Below, piece by piece: positions 48,088 to 60,918 of a DNA stretch of 64,000 nucleotides. Position numbers and translations under genes: made by a program. A model generated the notes under the pieces. The model was given only the letters and a program-made list of their open reading frames with translations, made no database searches and was not told the DNA's origin. Numbering within the stretch: position 1 is the stretch's first letter; every line of letters begins with the position of its first letter. Origin of the DNA: Exiguobacterium alkaliphilum 12/1 (lineage in GTDB: Bacteria > Bacillota > Bacilli > Exiguobacteriales > Exiguobacteriaceae); assembly GCF_000714435.1 (NCBI RefSeq), contig NZ_JJMW01000013.1:1-64000 (forward strand), read 5' to 3'.

Positions 48088-48334
48088 AAAACAGGACGTT
48101 GTAAACGATTTCAAAATCGGGTCAACTTCCGTTTCAAAACCTTTTGTGAACGTGGGTCGTTTGCCGTTGTGTTTTCCAAAACGTGGAGGTATAACTGAAC
48201 TATTCTTCATCTTGTTCGTTTTGTGAAATGTTATCAATTCAACATTTTTATTTCACCATTTCTTCATACTTTTTTAAAATTTATCGATTTTAATTTAGTT
48301 TGTGAAGTGCGTAAAAGCCTTGATACGACTTGAT

Positions 48335-48352
48335 TTAAAGCGCTTTTATAAT
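48335..48352 (+). promoter_or_regulatory. cre-like palindrome overlapping a -10 upstream of atp
   Basis: TTAAAGCGCTTTTA (12 of 14 cre positions, perfectly symmetrical core AAAGCGCTTT) runs into TATAAT (48347-48352). CcpA bound here would block the promoter. No strong -35 at standard spacing. Confidence 0.45.
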
Positions 48353-48476
48353 TGTGAAATTCATTGACTTCTTATGCCATTTCCATTACTCTGAACTTGT
48401 GTGACTTTTGATGGTCACGCGAGTGTGAATCGACAAGATGAAGGACGAGCTTCCTAGAGAGAAAGGGGAGAATAGG

Positions 48477-48704
48477 ATGGCGAAAAAAGACAATCGTTAC
48501 CTATCCTACGCCTCGCTCGCCTCGCAAATCTCGACCGCGCTTGCAGGACCGATCGTCATCGGTTATCTCGTCGGCCAATACGGAGCGAGACGTGAATTCT
48601 GGGGTACGTTTGGTTGGAATGTGTCGGTGCTTCTCGGCATGGCGTTCGGGATCACGGCGCTTGTTCTCACCCTTCGAAGTTTATTGACAGGAGAGGACGA
48701 ATGA
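48477..48704 (+). CDS. atpZ: AtpZ/AtpI-type membrane protein
   Basis: 75 aa with two membrane segments, first gene of the ATP synthase operon. The pattern ASLASQISTALAGPIVIGYLVGQ...GMAFGITALVLTLRSLL fits the small F0F1 gene-1/AtpZ family, thought to help assembly or cation supply. Start ATG 48477 after AAAGGGGAG. It overlaps atpI by four bases. Confidence 0.85.
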   Translation: MAKKDNRYLSYASLASQISTALAGPIVIGYLVGQYGARREFWGTFGWNVSVLLGMAFGITALVLTLRSLLTGEDE

Positions 48705-49114
48705 ATCTACAACAAGTGCAAGCAGACAGAAAAGCACAGAAAGAGCTGATGAAGCGTTACACGAAGTGGTTTATCGGATGGTTCGCCATTCTCCTCCTCG
48801 GTGCATTCATCATCCCTGTGTACAAACCGGTCTTTCTCGGGTTGTTTCTAGGCGGGGTCGCCAGTCTCATCATTCTACATATGCAGAATCGAAGCGTCAT
48901 ACGGATGTTTGACGTCATCGAACATGGACGACGCCCGAAATCGCACGGGACTGTTTCAAGAATGGCAGTCGGTGCGTTAGCCGTGATAGTCGGCCTCTTC
49001 TACGAGGATCGAGTATCGCTGATTGCGGTGGTAACTGGTCTAATCGCCGGCCACATCATACAATTTGGCGAGTTCACACTTGCCCAGCTCAGCAGGAAAA
49101 GAGGTGAATACTAA
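48701..49114 (+). CDS. atpI: ATP synthase protein I
   Basis: 137 aa, about four membrane segments. Divergent in sequence, as AtpI proteins are; identified by size, topology and place between atpZ and atpB. AtpI aids c-ring assembly in some species. Its start overlaps the atpZ stop and its stop shares one base with the atpB start (TAATG). Confidence 0.85.
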   Translation: MNLQQVQADRKAQKELMKRYTKWFIGWFAILLLGAFIIPVYKPVFLGLFLGGVASLIILHMQNRSVIRMFDVIEHGRRPKSHGTVSRMAVGALAVIVGLFYEDRVSLIAVVTGLIAGHIIQFGEFTLAQLSRKRGEY

Positions 49115-49851
49115 TGGGTCATGAGTTTCCCACCTATTCTCTACAACTTGGAGATTACACGCTTTATGGGAGCTGGACGAACGTCATTACGGTGCTGATC
49201 GCTTCACTGCTCGTCTTCACGTTCGCCGTCTGGGGAACACGACGCTTGGCAATGAAGCCGACTGGCAAACAGAACTTCATGGAGTTCTTTGCAGAATTCG
49301 TACGCGGGGTCATCTCGAGTGCGATGGACTGGAAGACAGGGGGACGCTTTATCTCGTTCGGGATGACATTGATTTTGTTCATTCTATTCTCAAACTTGAT
49401 GGGTCTACCGTTTAACGTCATCTCCGGCCACTACTTATGGTTTAACTCGCCGACAGCCGACCCGTATGTCACATTGGCGTTGTCGACACTCGTCGTTGCA
49501 ATGTCGCACTACTACGGCGTGAAGCTGCACGGGTTGAAGCACTATTCGGCAGAGTTCGTCAAACCGGTCTGGTTCTTATTGCCGATCAAGCTTATCGAGG
49601 AGTTCGCGAACACCTTGACGCTCGGTCTGCGTCTTTACGGTAACATCTTTGCCGGTGAAATCATGATTACCATCATCTTGGGACTCGCAATTACGGCGCA
49701 AGGGGCACTAAATCCGCTCGGTGCTGTGTTCGCAATCTTCCCAATGATTTTATGGCAAGGTTTCTCAATCTTTATCGGGGTTATCCAATCCTACATTTTC
49801 CTGACGCTTGCAATGGTGTACATCGGGCACAAGGCTTCAGCCGAGCATTGA
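49114..49851 (+). CDS. atpB: ATP synthase F0 subunit a
   Basis: 245 aa, proton half-channel subunit. Five to six membrane helices; the essential Arg is in LGLRLYGNIFAGE; the last helix has FIGVIQSYIFLTLAMVYIG. Start ATG 49114 overlaps the atpI stop; GAGGTGAATACTA lies before it. Confidence 0.96.
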   Translation: MGHEFPTYSLQLGDYTLYGSWTNVITVLIASLLVFTFAVWGTRRLAMKPTGKQNFMEFFAEFVRGVISSAMDWKTGGRFISFGMTLILFILFSNLMGLPFNVISGHYLWFNSPTADPYVTLALSTLVVAMSHYYGVKLHGLKHYSAEFVKPVWFLLPIKLIEEFANTLTLGLRLYGNIFAGEIMITIILGLAITAQGALNPLGAVFAIFPMILWQGFSIFIGVIQSYIFLTLAMVYIGHKASAEH

Positions 49852-49895
49852 TTCGCCTTCGTCAAAGCGTTGAACACAAAAAACTATTTACTTAA

Positions 49896-50138
<243 letters not shown>

Positions 50139-50149
50139 TTCCGAGTTAA

Positions 50150-50736
<587 letters not shown>

Positions 50737-50737
<1 letters not shown>

Positions 50738-51270
50738 TGAACGCATCTCTAGCAAAACGCTATGCTAAAGCGCTCTTCGACTTAGCGCGGGAACAAGGCA
50801 CGCTCGACCAAGTCGAAGCGGAAGTGCGTCTGCTCGATGAAGTGCTCCACGCGACACCTGAATTGATGGATCTCTTAACGAATCCGGCAATCAGCGACAG
50901 CGAGCTTGCACAGCTTTTGAAAGATAGCTTTGGTGATATGACGACAATCGTCGTGAACACACTTCTCGTCATGGTCGAGAACGACCGTGCGAGCGAAGTT
51001 CGCGCGTTGCCGCGTTACGTCCGCGAATATGCGAACGAGTTCCGCGGTATTGCAGAGGGGTTCGTCACGAGCGCCTATCCATTGTCGGCAACGGACTTAA
51101 AAGAAGTCGAACTCGTCTTCGGTCAGAAGGTGGGCAAGACGCTTCAATTACAGAATGTCGTCGACGAAGAGGTCATCGGTGGACTCCGCGTCCAAATCGG
51201 TTACACGACGTACGATGACACAATCGAAACCAAACTGACACGCCTCGAGCGTGAACTGTTGAATGCGTAA
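50737..51270 (+). CDS. atpH: ATP synthase F1 subunit delta
   Basis: 177 aa stalk subunit linking b to the alpha3beta3 head. N-terminal six-helix bundle starting ASLAKRYAKALFDLAREQ, C-terminal EVIGGLRVQIGYTTYDDTIETKL typical of the family. TAATG overlap with atpF. Confidence 0.95.
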
Positions 51271-52797
<1,527 letters not shown>

Positions 52798-52833
52798 TCC
52801 GGTGACGAGCGTCTATTAAGGTGGTGAATCGAA

Positions 52834-53691
52834 ATGGCATCATTACGTGAGATCCAGATGCGGATCACCTCGACCCAAAGCACAAAGCAAATCACGAAAG
52901 CGATGAACATGGTGTCGGCCTCGAAATTGAACCGTGCTCAAGGGAGCAACGCCAACTTCAAGCCGTACATGACCAAGTTGCAGGAAGTCATCTCGTCGAT
53001 TGCCGGCGGTACTTCAGGTGCAACACACCCGATGCTTCAAGTCCGTCCCGTCAAACGGACCGGCTATATCGTCATCACGTCTGACCGCGGACTAGCTGGT
53101 GGATACAACGCCAGCGTCCTTCGTGACGTGTATCGCGAATTGAAGGCAAAACACGATTCAACGGACGAGTATCGTCTGTATGTGATTGGGAAGGTCGGCG
53201 TTCAGTTCTTCAAGGCACGGAACATTCCGGTGTACAGTGCGATGACAGGACTAAACGACCAGCCATCATTCATTGAAGTCGCAGAGATCGTCAAGCAGAC
53301 GGTCGGCGCGTTCAGTGACGGCGAGATTGATGAATTGAAGCTTTGCTACAACTCATTCATCTCTGTTATCAGCCAAGAAGTGAAAATCGATCGACTGCTC
53401 CCGCTTGGGAATATCGAACAGACCGCATCGAATGTGATGTATGAATATGAACCAGAAGAAGAAACGATCTTAGCAGCGCTCCTCCCGCGTTATGCGGAAG
53501 GACTCATCTACGGCGCGCTCCTCGATGCGAAAGTATCGGAGCACGCGGCGCGGATGACGGCGATGTCGAACGCGACGGACAACGCGGATGAACTCATCCG
53601 TGGACTCAAGCTCAAGTTCAACCGCGCGCGTCAAGCGGCGATCACACAAGAAATCACAGAGATTGTCGGAGGTGCGGCAGCGCTTGAATAA
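52834..53691 (+). CDS. atpG: ATP synthase F1 subunit gamma
   Basis: 285 aa central shaft. N-terminal coiled-coil [21 protein letters not shown] and C-terminal [22 protein letters not shown] pair to form the rotor axle. Start after AAGGTGGTGAATCGAA. Confidence 0.96.
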   Translation: MASLREIQMRITSTQSTKQITKAMNMVSASKLNRAQGSNANFKPYMTKLQEVISSIAGGTSGATHPMLQVRPVKRTGYIVITSDRGLAGGYNASVLRDVYRELKAKHDSTDEYRLYVIGKVGVQFFKARNIPVYSAMTGLNDQPSFIEVAEIVKQTVGAFSDGEIDELKLCYNSFISVISQEVKIDRLLPLGNIEQTASNVMYEYEPEEETILAALLPRYAEGLIYGALLDAKVSEHAARMTAMSNATDNADELIRGLKLKFNRARQAAITQEITEIVGGAAALE

Positions 53692-53713
53692 GCGCTCGCC
53701 CTCTAGATTGTAG

Positions 53714-55144
<1,431 letters not shown>

Positions 55145-55172
55145 GACCTACGCGGAAGGGGGAAACTAGACG

Positions 55173-55583
55173 ATGAATACTCTTCACGTCAACGTCGTCA
55201 CCCCGGATGGCGCAGCTTACGAGGGCGAGGCGCGGATGGTGATCGCCAAATCGGTGACCGGTGAAATCGGTATCTTACCGAAACACATCCCGATGGTGAC
55301 TCCGCTCGACATCTCGATCCTCAAACTGCGCCACGAAGATGGTGGACGCACGCTGATCGCACTCAGCGGCGGTTTCATGGAAGTTCGTCCCGATACGGTG
55401 ACGATCTTAGCTGAAACAGCCGAAATGGCGGACAAAATCGACTATGACCGTGCTTCTGCGGCAAAAGTTCGGGCCGAGCGTCGTCTTCAAGACACGAAAA
55501 TCTCGGAAATCGAATTCCGCCGTGCGGAGCTCGCGCTCAAAAAGGCGATCAACCGCTTGAGCATTCGCGATATGAAAGACTGA
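55173..55583 (+). CDS. atpC: ATP synthase F1 subunit epsilon
   Basis: 136 aa. N-terminal beta-sandwich (about 1-85, [17 protein letters not shown]) and C-terminal helical hairpin (about 90-136) with which epsilon inhibits ATP hydrolysis. Last gene of the operon; a terminator follows. Confidence 0.96.
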   Translation: MNTLHVNVVTPDGAAYEGEARMVIAKSVTGEIGILPKHIPMVTPLDISILKLRHEDGGRTLIALSGGFMEVRPDTVTILAETAEMADKIDYDRASAAKVRAERRLQDTKISEIEFRRAELALKKAINRLSIRDMKD

Positions 55584-55590
55584 TTGCTTA

Positions 55591-55621
55591 ACCTTCTCAC
55601 TTCGGTGGGGAGGTTTTTTTG
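55591..55621 (+). terminator. atp operon terminator
   Basis: Stem AACCTTCTCAC with GTGGGGAGGTT around a stable TTCG loop, then seven Ts. Confidence 0.9.
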
Positions 55622-55738
55622 TCGTGTTCCTTCATTATAATAGGTCTAAAGTCTCGACGGGATTTGGGAAAAGCAGTAAACAAGCGGACGGCTCATGCCG
55701 ATAATAAAGACGGGACTAAACAAAAGGAGAGCAAAGGG

Positions 55739-56929
55739 ATGAAAGTTTACGTTGCGCGACAACCGATCTTTGATCAGAAATTACGCGTCTGCGGTTATGA
55801 ACTGTTGTACCGCCGCAGCGAGAAGAATATATTCGAACACGTCGACGACGCGTTAGCGACCGCCGACGTGATTCATAACGCCTACCTCGTCTTCAACTTT
55901 CGGGAGTTGACCGAGGGGACGCGGGCGTTCATCAACTTCCCGCAAAACTTGATTGAAGGCGAAGTGCCGGCCTTATTGCCGCGCCAGTCGCTCGTCGTCG
56001 AAGTGCTCGAACACGTCGAACCGACCGAGAAAGTGCTCGCCGCACTGCGCTCCCTCCGCCGAAAGGGCTACACGATCGCGCTCGACGACTTCGTGTTCGA
56101 GGAGAAGTACCGGCCCTTGATCGGTCTCGCTGACATCATCAAAATCGATTATCAGGCGACGCCCGTCGAGCAACAGAAGCGGCTCATCGACGCCCTCGGC
56201 CATCGCGTCGAATTTTTAGCCGAGAAAATCGAGACGCCGCTCGAGTACGAGACGGCGAAGCAGCTCGGCTATAAGATGTTTCAAGGCTACTTCTTCAGCA
56301 AGCCGACCGTCGTCCATGGCGCCGAGGTGCACCCGCTCCGGCACACGCTCGTCGAAGTGTTGAAGGAACTTGACTGTCCCGAGCCGAATTTCCGTCGGAT
56401 TGCCGGTTTGATTGAGCGAAGCGTCGATTTGTCATACAAGATGCTGCGTTCGGTCAACACGGTATACCAGAAAGGACGGCACACGATTCAGTCGATTGAA
56501 CAGGCCGTCGCCCGCATCGGTCTCGATGAGTTGCGGCGCTGGTCGTACTTGATGCTCTTACGGGAGATGCAGACGTCTGAGTCGAAAGAATTGATTAAAC
56601 AAAGCGTCATCCGCGGGAAGATGATGGAGTTGATCGCGGCCGATTCGACGCCTGAGGTGAAACCGTTCGATGCGTTCATCACGGGCATCTTCTCATCGCT
56701 CGACGTCATCTTGGACGAGACGATGACGTCTCTCGTATCGGAACTCCCGGTCGAACCGGTCGTCAAAGAGGCGCTCCTCGGGAAACGGAACGCGCTCCGT
56801 GGGTTGCTCGAGGCGGTGACGGCGTATGAACATTTGACGGTGCCGGTCGATGAGTCGGCGCCGGACTGGTCGCCTTACTATATCCAGGCGATTCGCTGGG
56901 CCCAAACGTTCGACGAAAAAAGTGAATAA
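55739..56929 (+). CDS. EAL-HDOD signalling protein (YuxH type)
   Basis: 396 aa. N-terminal EAL domain (about 1-205) and C-terminal HDOD domain (about 210-395). In the EAL part, ELLYR, the Asn of FINFPQN, the Glu of VVEVLE, the Asp pair ALDDF, the Lys of IIKID and FQGYFFSKP are present, but loop 6 after the Asp pair reads DDFVFEEKY, not DDFGTGYSS, and AEKIET replaces AEGVET, so c-di-GMP hydrolysis is uncertain. HDOD proteins of this kind (B. subtilis YuxH, Xanthomonas GsmR) act in motility or stress signalling. Start ATG 55739 after AAAAGGAGAGC. Confidence 0.9.
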   Translation: MKVYVARQPIFDQKLRVCGYELLYRRSEKNIFEHVDDALATADVIHNAYLVFNFRELTEGTRAFINFPQNLIEGEVPALLPRQSLVVEVLEHVEPTEKVLAALRSLRRKGYTIALDDFVFEEKYRPLIGLADIIKIDYQATPVEQQKRLIDALGHRVEFLAEKIETPLEYETAKQLGYKMFQGYFFSKPTVVHGAEVHPLRHTLVEVLKELDCPEPNFRRIAGLIERSVDLSYKMLRSVNTVYQKGRHTIQSIEQAVARIGLDELRRWSYLMLLREMQTSESKELIKQSVIRGKMMELIAADSTPEVKPFDAFITGIFSSLDVILDETMTSLVSELPVEPVVKEALLGKRNALRGLLEAVTAYEHLTVPVDESAPDWSPYYIQAIRWAQTFDEKSE

Positions 56930-56943
56930 TGTTTGAAATATCG

Positions 56944-56994
56944 AAGGGACGTCAATTACTGTAGTAAGGCTACACGCCGATGACGTCCCTTTTT
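56944..56994 (+). terminator. Terminator of the EAL-HDOD gene
   Basis: Arms AAGGGACGTCA/TGACGTCCCTT closing a 26-base branched loop, then TTTTTG. Confidence 0.8.
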
Positions 56995-57132
56995 GTATGC
57001 GGTTTAAATGAGAAAGCGAGCTGATTCAATGAAACGAACCGAATCGTCCCGTTGAGGCTAAGTCTTTTTTTCTCTGTCGCGACATGCTATGATTAAAAAT
57101 GGTACGAATTTTTGAAAAGAGGGGAATCGTCG

Positions 57133-57351
57133 ATGCTAAACACCGTATTATCGCTCGTCATTTATATCGTAGCGATTTACGTCGCGTGGTGGGCACTCAT
57201 GCCAGTCAAATGGGACAAAGTGCTCAATCAAGTGAGGAGCCCGCAGGCAGCCGTCTTGCGCGTTCTCGTGGCCGTCGTCTTCGGTTCACTCATCGCCCAG
57301 TTCTTTTTGGAGTATATCCGATTGGCCCAGGCACTCGCACCATTACAGTGA
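57133..57351 (+). CDS. ywzB: DUF1146 small membrane protein (YwzB)
   Basis: 72 aa with two membrane segments separated by a short basic loop (MPVKWDKVLN, the DUF1146 mark). Found just before murA in B. subtilis as here; function unknown. Start ATG 57133 after AGAGGGGAATCGTCG; the ATG seven codons earlier has no site. A region of 245 bases to murA holds no further gene. Confidence 0.85.
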   Translation: MLNTVLSLVIYIVAIYVAWWALMPVKWDKVLNQVRSPQAAVLRVLVAVVFGSLIAQFFLEYIRLAQALAPLQ

Positions 57352-57596
57352 TGTTTAAAACCATTAACAAACTGTAATCCTGCTGTAACGATTCCTATAT
57401 GTTTATCGTGTAGGATAAACTCGTCTGACATGCCGTTTTTCATCAGATTATTTTATTGCTATTATTCTTGATTCAAACCTGATGAAGGACGTCACGTTTC
57501 ACAAACCATCATAGCAATCGACATAACCACATCCGGAAGTTGCGGATATCGACGTATAGAACACAAAATTAACGAAGTTGGAGGACAAAGAGAGAT

Positions 57597-58899
57597 ATGA
57601 AGGATTTGATTGTAGTCCGTGGAGGACGTAAATTGTCAGGTACTGTGCGTGTAGAAGGAGCAAAAAACGCCGTACTCAAAACATTGGTTGCCACTCTATT
57701 GGCGAGCGAAGGAAAATCGGTACTTCAAAACGTACCACGTCTCGCCGACGTATACACGATTAACAAAGTACTACGCCACCTCGGTGCAGAGGTCGCATTC
57801 GATGAAGCGAACAACGAAGTCACAGTCGACGCCTCGGGCACAATCAAAGACGAGGCACCACTCGAGTACGTTCGCAAGATGCGTGCCTCGATCCTCGTCA
57901 TGGGTCCTCTTCTCGCTCGTCTCGGTCACGCGCGCGTCGCGATGCCGGGCGGTTGCTCGATCGGGTCACGTCCGATCGACCTCCACTTGAAAGGGTTCGA
58001 AGCGATGGGTGCGAAGACGGTCATCGGCAACGGTTTCGTCGAAGCGTCAGTCGACGGTCGCTTGAAAGGCGCGAAGATTTACCTCGACTTCCCATCTGTC
58101 GGCGCGACAGAGAACATCATGATGGCGGCGGTCCTCGCTGAAGGCACGACGGTCATCGAGAACGTCGCGAAAGAGCCGGAAATCGTCGACCTCGCGAACT
58201 TCTTGAACGGTATGGGCGCACACGTCCGCGGTGCCGGTACAGAGACGATTCGCATCGAAGGCGTGGAGAAGCTCCACGGTGCCGAGCACTCGATCATCCC
58301 GGACCGCATCGAAGCGGGCACGTTCCTCGTCGCAGGCGCCATCACAGGCGGCGACATCGAAGTCATCGGGGCAGAGCGTGAGCACCTTCGCCCGCTCATC
58401 TCGAAGATGGAAGAGATGGGTGTTCAGTTCGAAGACACAGCGGAAGGCATGCGCGTCATCGCGCCGGACGAGTTGAAGCCGGTCGATGTGAAGACGATGC
58501 CACACCCTGGTTTCCCGACTGACATCCAAGCACAAATGATGGCGCTCGTTTTAAAAGCTGGCGGCACATCAGTCATTACGGAAACGGTGTTTGAAAACCG
58601 CTTCATGCACGTGGAAGAGTTCCGCCGCATGAACGCAGACATACAAAATCGAAGGACGTTCCGCAATCATCAAAGGTGGCGTTCGCCTCCAAGGTGCCGA
58701 AGTCGTCTCAACAGACCTTCGCGCCGGTGCAGCACTCGTGCTTGCAGGCCTCATTGCCGACGAGGAGACTCGTGTCGGCGACTTATATCATATCGACCGT
58801 GGCTACGTCGACTTCCACAAGAAACTTCAAGCACTCGGTGCCGACATCGAGCGCATCGAAGGGACAGTCGAAGTCGCTGAAGAAATGGTCAACAACTAA
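57597..58899 (+). pseudogene. murA: murA1 (UDP-GlcNAc 1-carboxyvinyltransferase), frameshifted
   Basis: The main MurA, first step of peptidoglycan synthesis, in the ywzB-murA-mbl order. Catalytic Cys is present in [15 protein letters not shown], Lys22/Asn23 in VEGAKNAVL, the Asp in GFPTDIQAQ, and FENRFMH. After FRRMNADI the frame is lost: the sequence GACATACAAAATCGAAGG has one extra A (58643) relative to GACATCAAAATCGAAGG. Read one base over, the expected end appears ([36 protein letters not shown]) and stops at 58899, giving a normal 433-residue enzyme. As written the frame ends with 75 foreign residues at 58880 and lacks the C-terminal active-site motifs. MurA being essential, a sequence error is likely. 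Confidence 0.9.
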
Positions 58900-58914
58900 T
58901 TAATAGACTCATAG

Positions 58915-58941
58915 GAGCGAGGAGATTCTTCTCGCTCTTTT
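58915..58941 (+). terminator. Hairpin between murA and mbl
   Basis: GAGCGAG/CTCGCTC with a nine-base loop, then TTTTC; a modest terminator 34 bases before the mbl start. Confidence 0.65.
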
Positions 58942-58974
58942 CAATGAAGTAATGAACGGAGGAACCTATACATC

Positions 58975-59961
58975 ATGTTTTCAAAAGATATCGGGATTGA
59001 TTTAGGAACAGCAAACGTCGTCATCCACGTCAAAGGCCGCGGCATCGTCCTTGACGAGCCATCAGTCGTCGCCATCAAACGCTCGACGGGGAAAGTTCTC
59101 GCCGTCGGCACAGAAGCGTACGAGATGGTCGGTCGTACACCAGGTGACATCGTCGCCATCCGTCCACTCCGTGACGGCGTCATCGCCGATTTCGCGACAA
59201 CGGAAGAAATGCTCCGTCACTTCGTCGAAAAGATTCAAGTACGCGGTTTCTTCGGTGGGATTCGCATGCTCATCTGTACGCCGGCGAACGTGACGCCGGT
59301 CGAAGCGAAAGCGATTCGGGAAGCCGCTGAAAAAGCGGGCGCCAAAGAAGTGTTCCTCGCCGTAGAACCGAAAGCGGCAGCCGTCGGTTCGGGCATGGAC
59401 ATTTGGAAGCCGGTCGGCCACATGATCGTCGACATCGGTGGCGGGACGACGGACGTCGCGATTCTGTCGATGGGTGACATCGTTTGCGGTGAGACAATCA
59501 AAATCGCCGGTGATCGTTTTGATACGGATATCCTCCGTGCCATCAAAGACAAGCACAAACTCATCATCGGGGAACGGACGGCCGAGCAGATCAAGAAAGA
59601 GATCGCGACCGTCTTCCCAGGTGGACGCAACGAGACGATGGACATCCGTGGACGCGACATGGTACGTGGATTGCCGCGTACGGTGACGATCACGTCAGAA
59701 GAACTCCGTGAGGCGATGGCCGAATCGGCAAACGAAATCGTCGAGGCGACGAAGCGCGTCCTCGAACAGACGCCGCCGGAACTCGCGGCCGACATCATCG
59801 ATCGCGGCATCATCATGACAGGGGGCGGCTCGCTCCTGCACGGCATCGATCAGCTCGTCGCCGAGCGTGTCGGATTGCCGGTCATGATCGCCGAAGAGCC
59901 GACGCTCAGCGTCGCACACGGCACGGGCATCATGCTCGAACATTTGGATCGTTTGAAGTAA
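58975..59961 (+). CDS. mbl: MreB-like rod-shape protein Mbl
   Basis: Actin-like cytoskeletal ATPase directing lateral wall synthesis, 328 aa. Phosphate loop 1 DIGIDLGTANVVIHVKGRG, phosphate loop 2 IVDIGGGTTDVAI, adenosine motif IIMTGGGSLLHGI. Position after murA and sequence style point to Mbl over MreB. In B. subtilis spoIID, spoIIQ and spoIIID lie between murAA and mbl; here only 75 bases do. Start behind ACGGAGGAACC. Confidence 0.93.
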   Translation: MFSKDIGIDLGTANVVIHVKGRGIVLDEPSVVAIKRSTGKVLAVGTEAYEMVGRTPGDIVAIRPLRDGVIADFATTEEMLRHFVEKIQVRGFFGGIRMLICTPANVTPVEAKAIREAAEKAGAKEVFLAVEPKAAAVGSGMDIWKPVGHMIVDIGGGTTDVAILSMGDIVCGETIKIAGDRFDTDILRAIKDKHKLIIGERTAEQIKKEIATVFPGGRNETMDIRGRDMVRGLPRTVTITSEELREAMAESANEIVEATKRVLEQTPPELAADIIDRGIIMTGGGSLLHGIDQLVAERVGLPVMIAEEPTLSVAHGTGIMLEHLDRLK

Positions 59962-59966
59962 ACCGT

Positions 59967-60004
59967 AACCTGATTCACGCCTCTGCGCGCGAATCAGGTT
60001 TTTC
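59967..60004 (+). terminator. mbl terminator
   Basis: Arms AACCTGATTC/GAATCAGGTT around a 14-base loop with a T tract. Confidence 0.85.
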
Positions 60005-60062
60005 ATTTCCTGGGAAAATGTCTGATACACTAGATTTATCAAAAGGAGAGAGGGGAATCGTC

Positions 60063-60083
60063 ATGGCACCGATTTGTGAATGA
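60063..60083 (+). other. Six-codon ORF with strong ribosome-binding site before the SDR gene
   Basis: AAGGAGAGAGGGGAATCGTC precedes ATG GCA CCG ATT TGT GAA TGA (MAPICE). Its stop overlaps an in-phase upstream ATG of the SDR frame (ATGA). It could be a leader peptide or a relic start; a TACACT -10 lies about 30 bases ahead. Expression not known. Confidence 0.3.
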
Positions 60084-60121
60084 ATGAGGGATCTAAAATC
60101 AGAACGAATCGGAGGAACATC

Positions 60122-60880
60122 ATGCGACCACTCACATTAATCACCGGTGTCAGCCGCGACAAAGGCATCGGCGCGGCAATCGCCAGAAAGCTTGCGAAAG
60201 AAGGACACGACCTCTATCTCACGCACTGGACCCCGTTTGACGGGACGGACGGGGTCGGGGCAGAGCCAGATTTCATTCATCAGTTTGTCGATGAGTTACA
60301 GACCTTAGGCGCACGTGTGGCCCATGAGGCGTACGATTTGGCGTCAGGTGACGCAGAAGGGTTGCTCGACCGGATCGAGGCTACACTCGGTGTGCCGAGT
60401 CGTCTCATCAACAATGCGACGTTCGAGCGCCACGTAAACGTCGACTCATTTACGACCGAGACGCTGCGCGCGCACTACCTCGTCAACAATGAGGGGACGC
60501 TCGGGCTCACGTTCGCCTTCATCGAGCGATATAAACGAGCCGGGCTAAACGACGGACGAATCTTGTTCATGGTGTCGGGTGGACCGGACGCGAACAATCT
60601 CGCCTACATCGCGACGAAAGGGGCGCTCATCGCCATCACACCGGCACTCGCGAACGGGACCGGGCGCTACGGGATCTCGGTGAACGCCCTCGACCCGGGA
60701 CCGACCGACTCGGGCTGGATTGATGACACGTTACACGATCATCTCGTCCCGTTCTTCCCGCACGGACGCGTCGGTACGCCGGAAGATACGGCCCGCTTCG
60801 TCGCGTTCTTGATGGGACCGGACGGGGCGTGGGTCAACGGTCAACATTTGCACGTCGACGGGGGCTTTACCGGACGATGA
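60122..60880 (+). CDS. Short-chain dehydrogenase/reductase
   Basis: 252 aa Rossmann-fold NAD(P)-dependent oxidoreductase. The coenzyme loop is ITGVSRDKGIGAAIA, longer than the usual TGxxxGxG; NNAT follows at the NNAG position; catalytic Ser in FMVSGG and Tyr-x3-Lys in AYIATKGAL; C-terminal NGQHLHVDGGF. Substrate unknown. The start at 60122 follows CGGAGGAACATC; an in-phase ATG 14 codons earlier overlaps the six-codon ORF. Single gene. Confidence 0.88.
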   Translation: MRPLTLITGVSRDKGIGAAIARKLAKEGHDLYLTHWTPFDGTDGVGAEPDFIHQFVDELQTLGARVAHEAYDLASGDAEGLLDRIEATLGVPSRLINNATFERHVNVDSFTTETLRAHYLVNNEGTLGLTFAFIERYKRAGLNDGRILFMVSGGPDANNLAYIATKGALIAITPALANGTGRYGISVNALDPGPTDSGWIDDTLHDHLVPFFPHGRVGTPEDTARFVAFLMGPDGAWVNGQHLHVDGGFTGR

Positions 60881-60918
60881 AAAAGCGCTTCTCCAGATGC
60901 ATTGGAGAAGCGCCTTTT
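60881..60918. terminator. Bidirectional terminator, SDR / response regulator
   Basis: Stem AAAAGCGCTTCTCCA/TGGAGAAGCGCCTTTT, one mismatch, between convergent genes. Confidence 0.85.

Larger units (their letters stand above)
47841..48476. other. Long divergent control region between glcD and the atp operon
   Basis: 636 bases, AT-rich at its right end. No coding frame is supported: frames of about 70-90 codons exist but have no ribosome-binding site, no family features and opposite-strand rivals. It holds two cre-like sites (47919-47932, 48335-48348), a CRP/FNR-type palindrome (48023-48038), a TCGACA-18-TATACT promoter candidate (48058-48087), a second TATAAT (48347-48352), TTTGTGAA repeated at several points, and an inverted repeat TGTGAC/GTCACG (48400-48419). 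It must contain both divergent promoters and a long leader for atp. Confidence 0.6.

Noticed and set aside
47954-48226. A 90-codon frame in the glcD-atp gap
   Set aside because: No ribosome-binding site, no family features, and it runs across predicted regulatory sites.
58630-58660. Programmed ribosomal frameshift in murA1
   Set aside because: Restoring the frame needs +1; no slow codon plus stop arrangement or stimulatory structure is evident, and MurA genes are not known to use recoding.
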